64,000 bases of DNA from CAYJBH01 sp964370825 (GTDB lineage: Bacteria; Bacillota; Clostridia; Oscillospirales; Ruminococcaceae). Below are positions 43,576 to 52,161 of the stretch, piece by piece. The stretch lies in NCBI GenBank assembly GCA_964370825.1, contig CAYJKY010000013.1:8323-72322 (forward strand). The letters are read 5' to 3'. The notes beneath the pieces were generated by a model. The model saw only the letters and a list, made by a program, of their open reading frames with translations, did not search any database and was not told where the DNA came from. Position 1 is the first letter of the stretch. Every line of letters begins with the position of its first letter. The position numbers and the translations under genes are program-made.

Positions 43576-44537
43576 TGAGAATGATATCATTAGGGGAATT
43601 AGTTGTAGAATTTTTCAGATGCGAGACCGATGTACCGTTTAGTAAACCGGGTTTGATAGAAGGACCGTTTGCAAGCGGTGCACCGGCAATCACCACCGAT
43701 ACCTTTGCAAAGCTTGGAGGAAATGCCGGCTTTATCGGCACTGTCGGTAATGATGATTTTGCTACCTGTATTCTCAACCGGTTAAAAAATGACAATGTAG
43801 ATATTGATAAAATAATAAAGCTTCAAGACTACACCACCGGCTGTGCATTTACCTCATACTTTTCGGATGGTAGCAGACGGTTCTTGTACTATATGAAAAA
43901 TGAAGCACCTGCGGCATTTTCCGCCGAGCACATAGATGAAGATTATATTAAAAATTCAGATTGGTTGCATATTTCGGGAAATGTTTTGGGTTTCAGCGAT
44001 TCCGCAAAAAAAGCGATATTCAAAGCGGTCGATATTGCTTATGAAAACTCGGTGCCGATCAGCCTCGACCCGAACATGAGACTCGAAATCATGGAAAAGG
44101 AGGAAATCACCAAACTGTTACAGCCCGTTTTAGACAAAACGACAGTGTTTTTTCCGAGCGAGGGCGAGATATCCTGCGTAAGCGGACTTCCGGAGGAAGA
44201 GGGTTTATGCACACTGCTTGAATATATACCGATGATTGTAAAAAAAGAGGGGAAAAGAGGGTGCACCGTCTACACCGAAAAGGAGTATATACACATAGAC
44301 ACCTACATTGATACCGAGGTTGTAGATCCTACAGGATGTGGTGACAGTTTTGACGCCGGCTTTATCTATGCAAGATTACAGGGGTGGACCCCGGCGCAGT
44401 CGGCACTTTTTGCAAATGCTGTAGGGAGTATCACTGCTACCAAACGTGGGGCGATGGAAGGGGTCGAGTCACTAAATCAGGTTTTAGATTTTATGAAAAA
44501 CGGCAAAACACCAAACGTAGAAAAGAGGCAACGATGA
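43575..44537 (+). CDS. PfkB-family carbohydrate kinase
   Basis: 320 residues, ribokinase fold. KLGGNAGFIGTVGNDDFA is the first PfkB signature region and VDPTGCGDSFDAGFIYA the second (catalytic Asp, anion hole GCGD). Overall closest in appearance to fructokinase/2-keto-3-deoxygluconate kinase-type members. It phosphorylates a sugar or keto-acid released in this pathway. The start overlaps the AraC stop by one base and the stop overlaps the next gene (ATGA), so translation is coupled on both sides. Confidence 0.9.
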   Translation: MRMISLGELVVEFFRCETDVPFSKPGLIEGPFASGAPAITTDTFAKLGGNAGFIGTVGNDDFATCILNRLKNDNVDIDKIIKLQDYTTGCAFTSYFSDGSRRFLYYMKNEAPAAFSAEHIDEDYIKNSDWLHISGNVLGFSDSAKKAIFKAVDIAYENSVPISLDPNMRLEIMEKEEITKLLQPVLDKTTVFFPSEGEISCVSGLPEEEGLCTLLEYIPMIVKKEGKRGCTVYTEKEYIHIDTYIDTEVVDPTGCGDSFDAGFIYARLQGWTPAQSALFANAVGSITATKRGAMEGVESLNQVLDFMKNGKTPNVEKRQR

Positions 44538-45568
44538 ACACAGTACTCAACCTAAAGCAAATGAGTAATACGCTTGATGCACTTGATATGAGATATAGGG
44601 TCTTACAACTTAATGACAATGCTACAATTTTGGTGACACAACATGGTGGGCGAATCTTCGGTCCATTTATCGGGGATGATGAGGGGATACTGTGGGCAAA
44701 TGAGTGCTTTATGAACCCACAAAGGCTGCGGGAGTTCATAACTTCAGGAGCATGGAATATAGGTGGTGACCGAATATGGCTCGCACCGGAACTTGACTTC
44801 AATGTGCCGGACAGAAACAATTTTGATGAGAGTTATGATTTGCCGGCAACAATAGATCCGGGAAATTATGAATTTGGAGATAAAAAAGGAGTGTCGCTGT
44901 TACAGCTAATGTTGCTTAATCGTCCGTCAACTAAAATATTGGAGCTGAACAGGCAGATACTTCCAACAGAAAACCCATTAGAATGTGAGGGCTTTTGTTG
45001 TGGATACCGACATTTAATCGAGCTGTGCGACCACAATGCAAACCACCAATCGTGTGAAGTGTGGAATTTGACGCAGGTAAAACCACACGGTTATTGTTAT
45101 ATTCCGTGCAACTCATCACCGGTTATCACTGACTATTACGAGCCGGCCAACGAATATTTCACCAATGAAGAGAATGTTGGAATAGCAAAAATAACCGGCG
45201 ACAGACGGTATAAAATAGGTGTAAAAGCAATTTGCACCACCGGAAGGGTGCTGTATATCAGTCGTATATCTGACGATCAATTTTTGCTTATGGTGAAAAT
45301 ATTTGACAGTGACCCTACCACAATCTACACAAAGGAGCCTGCCGGTAAACCCGGGCAAAGTGGACATAGCTTTCATATCTACAACGATAATCTCATGAAT
45401 GGGGGCTTTGCAGAACTTGAGTTTAGCGGAAGAACAATAGGTGGTGTATCCGGAATAAACAAAACGATTGATGTAATGTCAACATTGTTTTATAAGGCGT
45501 CGGCAGAGGAAATCAGTAATATAGCTGAAATGTTTTCAGGTATAAAGATAAAATTACAAGGAGAATAA
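44534..45568 (+). CDS. Mutarotase-fold protein (DUF6786/DUF4380-like), function unknown
   Basis: 344 residues starting at ATG 44534 inside the kinase stop; the frame extends further upstream but that part overlaps the kinase gene. TILVTQHGGRIFGPFIGDDEG and WNIGGDRIWLAPELDFNVPD look like the beta-sandwich of aldose-1-epimerase-like carbohydrate-binding proteins, as in the DUF6786/DUF4380 group; I do not recognise a confirmed activity. It has no signal peptide. By position it may be an epimerase or hydrolase-accessory protein acting on the same sugar as the kinase and the GH42. Confidence 0.55.
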   Translation: MNTVLNLKQMSNTLDALDMRYRVLQLNDNATILVTQHGGRIFGPFIGDDEGILWANECFMNPQRLREFITSGAWNIGGDRIWLAPELDFNVPDRNNFDESYDLPATIDPGNYEFGDKKGVSLLQLMLLNRPSTKILELNRQILPTENPLECEGFCCGYRHLIELCDHNANHQSCEVWNLTQVKPHGYCYIPCNSSPVITDYYEPANEYFTNEENVGIAKITGDRRYKIGVKAICTTGRVLYISRISDDQFLLMVKIFDSDPTTIYTKEPAGKPGQSGHSFHIYNDNLMNGGFAELEFSGRTIGGVSGINKTIDVMSTLFYKASAEEISNIAEMFSGIKIKLQGE

Positions 45569-45570
45569 AA

Positions 45571-47565
45571 ATGTATTATGGCATTCATTATGAATATCCG
45601 TTCGGCGGAATGAAGGACCGAATTGAGTGGATACCAAAAGTTGAAGACTTTGATCGTGACCTGAAGCTAATCAAGGACACGGGATTTAACTCGATACGAA
45701 TTCGTATCGGTGTGGACAGCAATCTGGACGAGGTTGAAATGTTGCTCGATGCCGCACAAACAAACGGTTTGTCGGTGTTGTTTGGTTTTGCAACATTTTA
45801 TGTCAATGACGAGTTTGTCGAAAAATATCCCGACTCAAAGATAGTCGGAAGAGACGGCAAAAAAACACCTATAGACACAAACGATTTAAGATGGCAACGT
45901 GCCTGTATAGATCACCCGGTATATCGCAAGGAGCGCAACGATTTAATGGCAGCTTGTGCAAAAAGATTTGCAAAACATCCTTCAATTTTTTTGTGGTGCA
46001 TACACAACGAGCCTTCGATCGGGCATGTTGACAGCCCCTGCTATTGCGAAAACACTGTTGCTAAATATAAAAAATATCTTCTTGATGAATATAAGAGCAT
46101 AGAGGCAATAAACGATGCCTTTAACACAATGTTTGCTACCGATGCGGAAATAGAGCCCCCGAAAAGCAGGGATGAAAACAGTGCTTTCTGGGATAATTGG
46201 CGCAGATACATGGTAGATTCGTTATCAACATTTTTAAACGAGGGGCGAGATGTTATAAAACCGTTTATCGGCAACACACCTTATACCTATAACCTGTGCA
46301 ACGAAGAGGTTGGAATAACGCAGACCGGGCAGGACTGGTGGAATGTCTATGAAGACTACCCGATAAAGTCCAGCAGTATGTATATGCCACATTCCGAGGA
46401 GGCACTCATAATTTCCGGCTATCGCACCACCATGCTTAAATCCTTTTGCAAAGAAGGCGAAGATGCCTTTTATACCGAATTCCAAGGCGGACTTATGTAC
46501 GGTCTTGGAATGGTGTATACAAAACACCGTATGGAGGTTGCACTTAACAGTATCATGGCTAACGGGATAAAGGGTGTATACATCTATCGTTGGGAGCCGC
46601 TACTGTGCGGGCCGGAGCCAATTGTAAACGGACTAATCGAGGCAGACAACCCTCATAACATGCGCCGTCTTGCCATGAAAGAGGTTTTAAGCGATTTAAG
46701 AGCATATGACGATTTTATAGATAAGGGCAGAAACCTTAAGCCACGTGTAGGAATATACTCATCTCGTGAACAGGTAGTTAAAGCCTCACTTGAGGGTCAA
46801 CCGAAGAAAAAATACTGCCAAAATTCAATTTGCGGAGCTTTTGCACTTTATACCCACCTTGGTTATGAGACAAAATATATTGTAAACGGTTTTACGGCTG
46901 AAACAGCAGATTGTGATTTAGCAGTGTTTCCTTACATGGACGATTTTGACGGTGACTATAAAGAGATAGTCAAGTTTATCAAGAACGGTGGGACCGCCAT
47001 AGTTGAACTTCCGGCATTTGATAAGGTGGAAACTCTTTCGGAAATTGCCTCGAACTTTGGTGTTGAGGTGTCGGATCAACAGACATATCTCTACCTCATA
47101 GAGCAGTGCGGTTGGCATCTTCGCCGTGTGGGTAGCAACAAGAATGCAGATGGCTTTGCAATGGGTCATCGTTGCGCTCTGAGCGGTGGCGAGACGGTTT
47201 GGAACTATGGCGACAACAATAAAACCGCCGCCCTGTTGCCAAACGGCTTTGATGGCAGACTACTTTTAACCGGATTTGGTGTCTCGTACAGCTACTACCA
47301 CAGCTATGATTTCACCGCCCGTGATCTCATCGGTGACTTCATTTTTGATAAAGTACAGCCGGATTATACCGTGACGGGTGTTGACCACGATCTACTCTCA
47401 ACACTTGAGATTCGTGTGCTGGAGCATGACAACAGGATGTTACTGTTTGTGCTCAATAGAAGCACCGAGCCCATGAACATGACCGTCACCGTGCGAGGGG
47501 AAACACCGGTACCGGTTCAGGTGGATGCGTATTCTTGTAAAAAGGTAATAATTAAAGGACTTTAG
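45571..47565 (+). CDS. GH42 beta-galactosidase-like hydrolase
   Basis: 664 residues. TIM barrel with acid/base Glu in LWCIHNEPSIGH (N-E-P motif) and nucleophile Glu in FYTEFQGGLMYG, a zinc-site-like Cys cluster (DSPCYCENT) common in GH42, then the trimerisation domain (LAVFPYMDDFDGDYKEIVKF) and a small C-terminal beta domain. No signal peptide, so intracellular. GH42 enzymes mostly cleave beta-galactosides, but some use alpha-L-arabinopyranosides or beta-glycans. It follows the mutarotase-like gene by 2 bp and precedes the cyclase gene by 13 bp. Confidence 0.87.
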   Translation: MYYGIHYEYPFGGMKDRIEWIPKVEDFDRDLKLIKDTGFNSIRIRIGVDSNLDEVEMLLDAAQTNGLSVLFGFATFYVNDEFVEKYPDSKIVGRDGKKTPIDTNDLRWQRACIDHPVYRKERNDLMAACAKRFAKHPSIFLWCIHNEPSIGHVDSPCYCENTVAKYKKYLLDEYKSIEAINDAFNTMFATDAEIEPPKSRDENSAFWDNWRRYMVDSLSTFLNEGRDVIKPFIGNTPYTYNLCNEEVGITQTGQDWWNVYEDYPIKSSSMYMPHSEEALIISGYRTTMLKSFCKEGEDAFYTEFQGGLMYGLGMVYTKHRMEVALNSIMANGIKGVYIYRWEPLLCGPEPIVNGLIEADNPHNMRRLAMKEVLSDLRAYDDFIDKGRNLKPRVGIYSSREQVVKASLEGQPKKKYCQNSICGAFALYTHLGYETKYIVNGFTAETADCDLAVFPYMDDFDGDYKEIVKFIKNGGTAIVELPAFDKVETLSEIASNFGVEVSDQQTYLYLIEQCGWHLRRVGSNKNADGFAMGHRCALSGGETVWNYGDNNKTAALLPNGFDGRLLLTGFGVSYSYYHSYDFTARDLIGDFIFDKVQPDYTVTGVDHDLLSTLEIRVLEHDNRMLLFVLNRSTEPMNMTVTVRGETPVPVQVDAYSCKKVIIKGL

Positions 47566-47578
47566 GAGGATTGTTTAA

Positions 47579-48247
47579 GTGAAGCATAGTAAGGTAATTG
47601 AGCTAAGTCATGTATTAAAGCCGAATCAAGAGGAATACGTGCTTAACCTTGACGTAAAAAACATGGCAGAAGAACATCCACAGTATAAGGTGGATGGTGA
47701 TATATGGTATATTATTACCGATATAACCACCTCTTCACACAACGGCACACACATCGAGATGCCGTATCATCATAATAAAAACGGAATGGACTGTAGTAAC
47801 TTTCCACTCGGCCGTCTAATCACGAAAGCGGTAATGCTGGATTTTTCGCACAAAAAGAATAATGAGAGCATTGAGATGAACGAGATTCTTTCCCATGCCG
47901 ACAGAATCAAGGAGGGTGAGACGGTAATATTCAACTTCGGCGTTGCAAAAAATTTCAGAACACCGGAAATGCACAAAAGGCCGTTTTTATCTCATGAAGT
48001 TGCAAAGTGGCTTGCCGATGTCAAAAAGGTGAACATTATCGGAACAGATGCAACAGGAATTGAAGTAAGAGGAGAAGGAGAAAGAAACCAGCCCAATCAT
48101 CAATATCTGATGGATCGACAGATACCGCTAATCGAGAGCATGGCAAACCTCGACGAGCTAAAAGAGGACGGATTCACGCTGTTTGTTCTGCCGATCATGA
48201 TTGAAGGACTTGATTCTTGCCCTGTCAGAGTAGTTGCAGTATATTGA
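47579..48247 (+). CDS. Cyclase-family metal-dependent hydrolase (kynurenine formamidase-like)
   Basis: 222 residues. SSHNGTHIEMPYHHNKNGMD is the H-x-G-T-H-x-(D/E) metal motif of the cyclase family, and GTDATGIE is the later active-site strand. Members hydrolyse amides, lactones or cyclic diketones (kynurenine formamidase, isatin hydrolase and relatives). GTG start, 8 bases after AGGAGGA. In this operon it sits directly before the E1/E2 genes, so it may open a lactone or diketone whose 2-oxo product feeds the dehydrogenase; this is inference. Confidence 0.82.
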   Translation: MKHSKVIELSHVLKPNQEEYVLNLDVKNMAEEHPQYKVDGDIWYIITDITTSSHNGTHIEMPYHHNKNGMDCSNFPLGRLITKAVMLDFSHKKNNESIEMNEILSHADRIKEGETVIFNFGVAKNFRTPEMHKRPFLSHEVAKWLADVKKVNIIGTDATGIEVRGEGERNQPNHQYLMDRQIPLIESMANLDELKEDGFTLFVLPIMIEGLDSCPVRVVAVY

Positions 48248-48260
48248 GAGGATTATTCAT

Positions 48261-49217
48261 ATGCCTGATATTAAGATAAAGTTAGAAATGTACGAAAAGA
48301 TGCTGCGGTGCAGACGTAGCGAGGAGAAGCTGTATTACCTGTTTTCTACTCAAAGTATGCCAGGAACTATGCACCAGTACATAGGAGAAGAAGCGGTTGC
48401 CGTCGGCGTGTGCCAAAACCTCAACGACGATGACTATATAACCAGTACGCATCGTGGTCATGGCCACTGCATAGCGAAAGGTATCGATCTAAACGCATTT
48501 ATGGCAGAGATGTTTGCAAAAAGCACAGGGAGCTGTAAAGGTATGGGAGGTTCGATGCATATTGCCGACTTTAATGTCGGTATTCTCGGCGCAAACGGTA
48601 TTGTCGGTGGGGGAATCCCTATTGCGGTGGGTGCGGCGCTTGCAAGCAAATGCAAAAACGACAAAAAGGTAACCGTATCATTTTTTGGTGATGGTGCTAC
48701 AAATGAGGGAGCGTTTCATGAAAGCTTAAATATGGCTTCGGTATGGAATCTACCGGTAATATTTGTCTGTGAAAATAACATGTATGGGTTTTCAACTCAC
48801 TATAAAAGGGTAACAAATGTAGAAGATATCTCTGTGCGTGCGACAGCATACGGTATGAAAGGTTTTACTGTCGATGGTATGGACGCAGTGGCAGTCTATG
48901 GCAAGGTTAAGGAGGTCATAGATGGTGTTCGAAACGGCGAAGGGCCGGTGCTTATCGAGTGCAAAACCTACCGCTATATGGGGCACGCAAGGTTTGAAAA
49001 TCCGGTATACCGCACAAAAGATGAGGTGGAGGAATGGAAAAAGCGCGATGCGATTGACAGAATTCGCGGCGAGATCATCTCGGTTGATAAAGGTAACAAA
49101 AGATTGATTGAAGATATCGATCAAAAGGTAATGGATGAGATTGAGGCGGCGGTGAAGTTTGCTGAAGAAAGCCCCGATCCTTCCCCAAAGAGCTATAAAG
49201 ACTATATCTACATATAA
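48261..49217 (+). CDS. TPP-dependent dehydrogenase E1 alpha subunit (acetoin/2-oxo acid type)
   Basis: 318 residues. The TPP-binding motif runs from FFGDGATNEGAFHESLNMAS to VCENNMYG. QYIGEEAVAVGVC and DDDYITSTHRGHGHCIAKG closely resemble AcoA of acetoin dehydrogenase. Start ATG 48261 is 8 bases after GAGAGGA; an upstream extension would overlap the cyclase gene. With E1 beta it decarboxylates or cleaves its substrate and passes an acyl group to E2 lipoate. Whether the substrate is acetoin, pyruvate or a sugar-derived 2-oxo acid is undecided. Confidence 0.88.
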   Translation: MPDIKIKLEMYEKMLRCRRSEEKLYYLFSTQSMPGTMHQYIGEEAVAVGVCQNLNDDDYITSTHRGHGHCIAKGIDLNAFMAEMFAKSTGSCKGMGGSMHIADFNVGILGANGIVGGGIPIAVGAALASKCKNDKKVTVSFFGDGATNEGAFHESLNMASVWNLPVIFVCENNMYGFSTHYKRVTNVEDISVRATAYGMKGFTVDGMDAVAVYGKVKEVIDGVRNGEGPVLIECKTYRYMGHARFENPVYRTKDEVEEWKKRDAIDRIRGEIISVDKGNKRLIEDIDQKVMDEIEAAVKFAEESPDPSPKSYKDYIYI

Positions 49218-49230
49218 AAAAGGAGCTGAT

Positions 49231-50247
49231 ATGAAAGAAAAGATATACGAGGCTCTGCGCCAGGGCTTGATCGAGGAGATGGACAGAGACGAAAATGTAA
49301 TCGTATTAGGCGAAGATATAGCGGTGTTGGGTGGTGCTTACAGGGTTACCGACGGGTTGCTCGACAAATACGGTGAAACCAGAGTGATCGACACGCCAAT
49401 TTCCGAAAACGGAATAATCGGTGCAGCGGTTGGTGCGGCGATGGTTGGAATGCGGCCGGTTGCCGAAATTCAATTCAATGACTTTCTAACCTGCGCTATG
49501 GATCAAATTGTAAACCAGGCTGCAAAGATAGGTTTTATGATGGGTGGACAGGTAAAGGTTCCGATGGTAATTCGTGCACCGATGGGTGCGACCGGTAGAG
49601 CCGCTCAACACTCCCAATCTTTGGAGGCGTGGTTTATGCACGTGCCGGGTATAAAGGTTGCGATGCCATCGAATCCTTATGATGCAAAAGGATTGCTAAA
49701 AGCTGCAATCAGAGATGATAATCCGGTGATGATTTTCGAACACAAGATGCTGTATGGAGGTGCTTCTACCGGTGGTAAGGCCAAAAGTGCTGTCGACAGT
49801 CTCGGAGATGCCTATAAGGGTGCCCCGGACGAGGATTATTGCATAGAGTTCGGAAAGGCAGAGGTGAAAAAGGTTGGTAAAGATATCACGGTAGTCGCAA
49901 CATCACTTATGGTTCATAAAGCGTTGGAAGCCGCCGACATTCTTGCGAAAGAAGGTATAGAACTTGAGGTTATAGATCCGAGAACACTTGTGCCTTTTGA
50001 TTGGGATACCGTTATTGCTTCGGTAGAAAAAACCGGTAAGCTGATTATAGCAACAGAAGATGTAAAGACCTGCGGAGTGGGCTCCGAGATTGCCGCAACG
50101 GTAGCGGAAAAAGCAATTTACTATCTGGATGCACCAATTATGCGTGTGTGTATTGAGGATACACACATTCCGTTTGCACCGGTCTGTGAAAATGATGTTG
50201 TTCCAACGGCAATGAGCATCGTCGAAGCGGCAAAAAAAATAATATAG
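49231..50247 (+). CDS. TPP-dependent dehydrogenase E1 beta subunit
   Basis: 338 residues, AcoB/PdhB-like: VLGEDIAVLGGAYRVTDGL, DTPISENGIIGAAVGAAMVG, EIQFNDFLTCAMDQIVNQAA and the transketolase C domain (LEVIDPRTLVPFDWDT). It forms the alpha2beta2 E1 with the preceding gene. AAAGGAG lies 5 bases before ATG 49231, 13 bp after the E1 alpha stop. Confidence 0.9.
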   Translation: MKEKIYEALRQGLIEEMDRDENVIVLGEDIAVLGGAYRVTDGLLDKYGETRVIDTPISENGIIGAAVGAAMVGMRPVAEIQFNDFLTCAMDQIVNQAAKIGFMMGGQVKVPMVIRAPMGATGRAAQHSQSLEAWFMHVPGIKVAMPSNPYDAKGLLKAAIRDDNPVMIFEHKMLYGGASTGGKAKSAVDSLGDAYKGAPDEDYCIEFGKAEVKKVGKDITVVATSLMVHKALEAADILAKEGIELEVIDPRTLVPFDWDTVIASVEKTGKLIIATEDVKTCGVGSEIAATVAEKAIYYLDAPIMRVCIEDTHIPFAPVCENDVVPTAMSIVEAAKKII

Positions 50248-50263
50248 TCATGAGGGAAATACA

Positions 50264-51430
50264 ATGGCAATAAAGATAGTAGTCCCGCGTGAGGGACAGT
50301 CGATGGAGACGGCACAGATATCAAAATGGCATGTCAAGGTGGGCGACAAGGTTTCGTTTGCGCAGGTAATCTGCGAGGCGGAAAGTGAAAAAGCAAGCTT
50401 TGAGGTGGAGTCACCCGCTGAGGGGACGGTGCTGGAAATATTATATGATGAAAATGATACCGTTCCGGTTTTGGTTCCGATTGCTATTGTCGGCAAGCCC
50501 GGTGAGGACTATTCATATCTTTTAGAAACAGATGTTGAAAAAGAGGAGCAACAACAGCAACAACCGGCGCCACAACCGGAAATTCATAAAACGCAAGAGT
50601 GCCCATTGTCGGTGAGTGCACGTCGCCCGATATCTCCAAGAGCAAGAAAACTGATGTGGGATAATTCGATAGAGGAAAGCAATATTTCAGGCGAAATAAT
50701 TAGAGAGCGTGATGTTATATCCTACCTAAACAACTTGCAACCGTTGCATAAAGACTCAAAGCCACTAAGCGGAAGAAGAGCGGTTATTGCAAAAAAAATG
50801 TTTACATCTTTGCAAACAACCGCCCAACTTACACTGCATTTTGACGTCGATGTCACAACCTTGCTAAAAATAAAAAGCAACCTTAACAGCATGAAAAATA
50901 GTGAGATTAAAATCACCGTCAATGATTTGATTCTTTTTGCAGTGGCAAAAACTCTTGCCAATTTTTTAAATATAAATGCAACCTACAGCAATAACATGCT
51001 ATACGAATCGGCGGATGTTAATCTTGGGTGTGCAGTCGATACCAAAGACGGTTTGGTGGTACCGGTGATAAAAGATGCAGCAAATCGCACACTGCAAGAG
51101 CTTTCAGCCGAGATGAAAAATCTTGCAGAGCGTGCAAGACAGGGTAGTTTGAAACCGGATGAGATGAGTGGCGGAACATTCACCGTAACCAATTTAGGTT
51201 CAATGGGGATTAGCTATTTCACGCCTGTTTTAAACATACCCGAGGTTGCGATTTTGGGGGTTGGAAAAATAAAAATCGAGGCGGTGCGTGTTAACGGTAA
51301 CATCGATTTTGTGGACATGATGAACTTTTCTTTGACCATTGACCATCAGATTGTTGACGGAGCAGACGGTGCAAGGTTCATAAATAAACTAACAGAAAAC
51401 ATTGAAAACTATAATCTGCTTTTTTTATGA
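50264..51430 (+). CDS. Dihydrolipoamide acyltransferase E2
   Basis: 388 residues. One lipoyl domain (about 1-80) with the lipoylated Lys in AESEKASFEV, a Gln/Pro linker, a peripheral-subunit-binding domain (RPISPRARKLMWDNSIEE, about 120-155) and the catalytic domain ending in the H-x-x-x-D-G active site DHQIVDGADGARF. It transfers the acyl group to CoA. No dihydrolipoamide dehydrogenase (E3) follows, so an E3 from elsewhere must reoxidise lipoate. Last gene of the module 3 operon. Confidence 0.9.
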   Translation: MAIKIVVPREGQSMETAQISKWHVKVGDKVSFAQVICEAESEKASFEVESPAEGTVLEILYDENDTVPVLVPIAIVGKPGEDYSYLLETDVEKEEQQQQQPAPQPEIHKTQECPLSVSARRPISPRARKLMWDNSIEESNISGEIIRERDVISYLNNLQPLHKDSKPLSGRRAVIAKKMFTSLQTTAQLTLHFDVDVTTLLKIKSNLNSMKNSEIKITVNDLILFAVAKTLANFLNINATYSNNMLYESADVNLGCAVDTKDGLVVPVIKDAANRTLQELSAEMKNLAERARQGSLKPDEMSGGTFTVTNLGSMGISYFTPVLNIPEVAILGVGKIKIEAVRVNGNIDFVDMMNFSLTIDHQIVDGADGARFINKLTENIENYNLLFL

Positions 51431-51772
51431 GACAATCCGGCGGTAAATAAAAAAATTCTCAAAAACAAATGATGACGCTTAGGAAGGTCAAAAGTCAGCG
51501 GGCGAAAGAAATGCTGTTTAGTCGAAAAGTTTGTATAGGCTCTTACATCCTTGTATTACAGTAGCGGTGTGAGGTCGCCACAGATTATGATGTTGACACG
51601 ATTTGGTTGGATATGTCAATGGAATACCAAAACTAAAGAATATACCTTTAAAGGAAATATGGTTCTGAAAAATTTTGATGCCTTACCTGGTATTCTCCTT
51701 GTAATATGGGCGCATAACTTTATAATTGCGCGGATTGAAAGAAACTAAGTTATATACATCAGGGGAAATCAC
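51431..51772. other. Gene-poor stretch after the E2 gene
   Basis: About 340 bp with no convincing gene. A frame of 65 codons at 51551-51748 has no SD and no recognisable motif; I treat it as non-coding or decayed. No terminator for module 3 is evident until the hairpin at 51980, so transcription may run through the tRNA-like element. Confidence 0.4.
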
Positions 51773-51866
51773 ATGGGGCATTAGCGCAGCCCGCTAGTGC
51801 GCACAATCGGTAAACCAGCCTCAAGAGCAAAGCAAATTTCTAAAGCTGAAAGTTCCGTAAAACCGC
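51773..51866 (+). repeat. tRNA-5'-half-like element, copy A (possible structured RNA)
   Basis: This 94-bp stretch aligns along its whole length with 63848-63940 (about 75 of 94 columns identical by hand). The 5' part (GGGGCATTAGCGCAG..GTGCGC) looks like the acceptor start and D-arm of a tRNA, with stem GCGC/GCGC kept, but no anticodon or T arm follows. AUGGGGC at the start can pair with GUUCCGU near the end over 7 pairs (with wobbles). ATCGGTAAACCAGCC and TAAAACCGC are identical in both copies. The function is unknown. Confidence 0.55.
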
Positions 51867-51979
51867 ATAGATAAAGGAACTGAAAAAATAGGGTATTAGC
51901 TACCCCGAGTACACGATGGCACAGGAATTTCACCGTTAAAAATACTGCAACAAAATAGAATTAAAAAACACTAATAATG

Positions 51980-52021
51980 GGACCATCACGAATGACATAG
52001 ATCGTTTGTGATGGTCCTTTT
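51980..52021 (+). terminator. Rho-independent terminator before the module 4 importer
   Basis: GGACCATCAC (51980-51989) pairs with GTGATGGTCC (52008-52017) and is followed by TTTT. It ends transcription from module 3 and/or of the tRNA-like element. Downstream, up to 52161, lies the promoter region of the SBP gene with the small palindrome AAACAA-TCG-TTGTTT (about 52046-52060), a possible operator. Confidence 0.8.
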
Positions 52022-52161
52022 CATATGACGGAATTCTAAAAAAATAAACAATCGTTGTTTAAAAAGTGCAATGATTTGTATGCAATATGTATTGTTATTA
52101 TTGGATGAATGCCTTAATATAGAGTTATAGTAAACACACAAACAAATTTAGGAGGAAAGTA

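Noticed and set aside
51551..51748. 65-codon open frame after the E2 gene
   Set aside because: No SD, no motif, no coupling to neighbours; judged non-coding.
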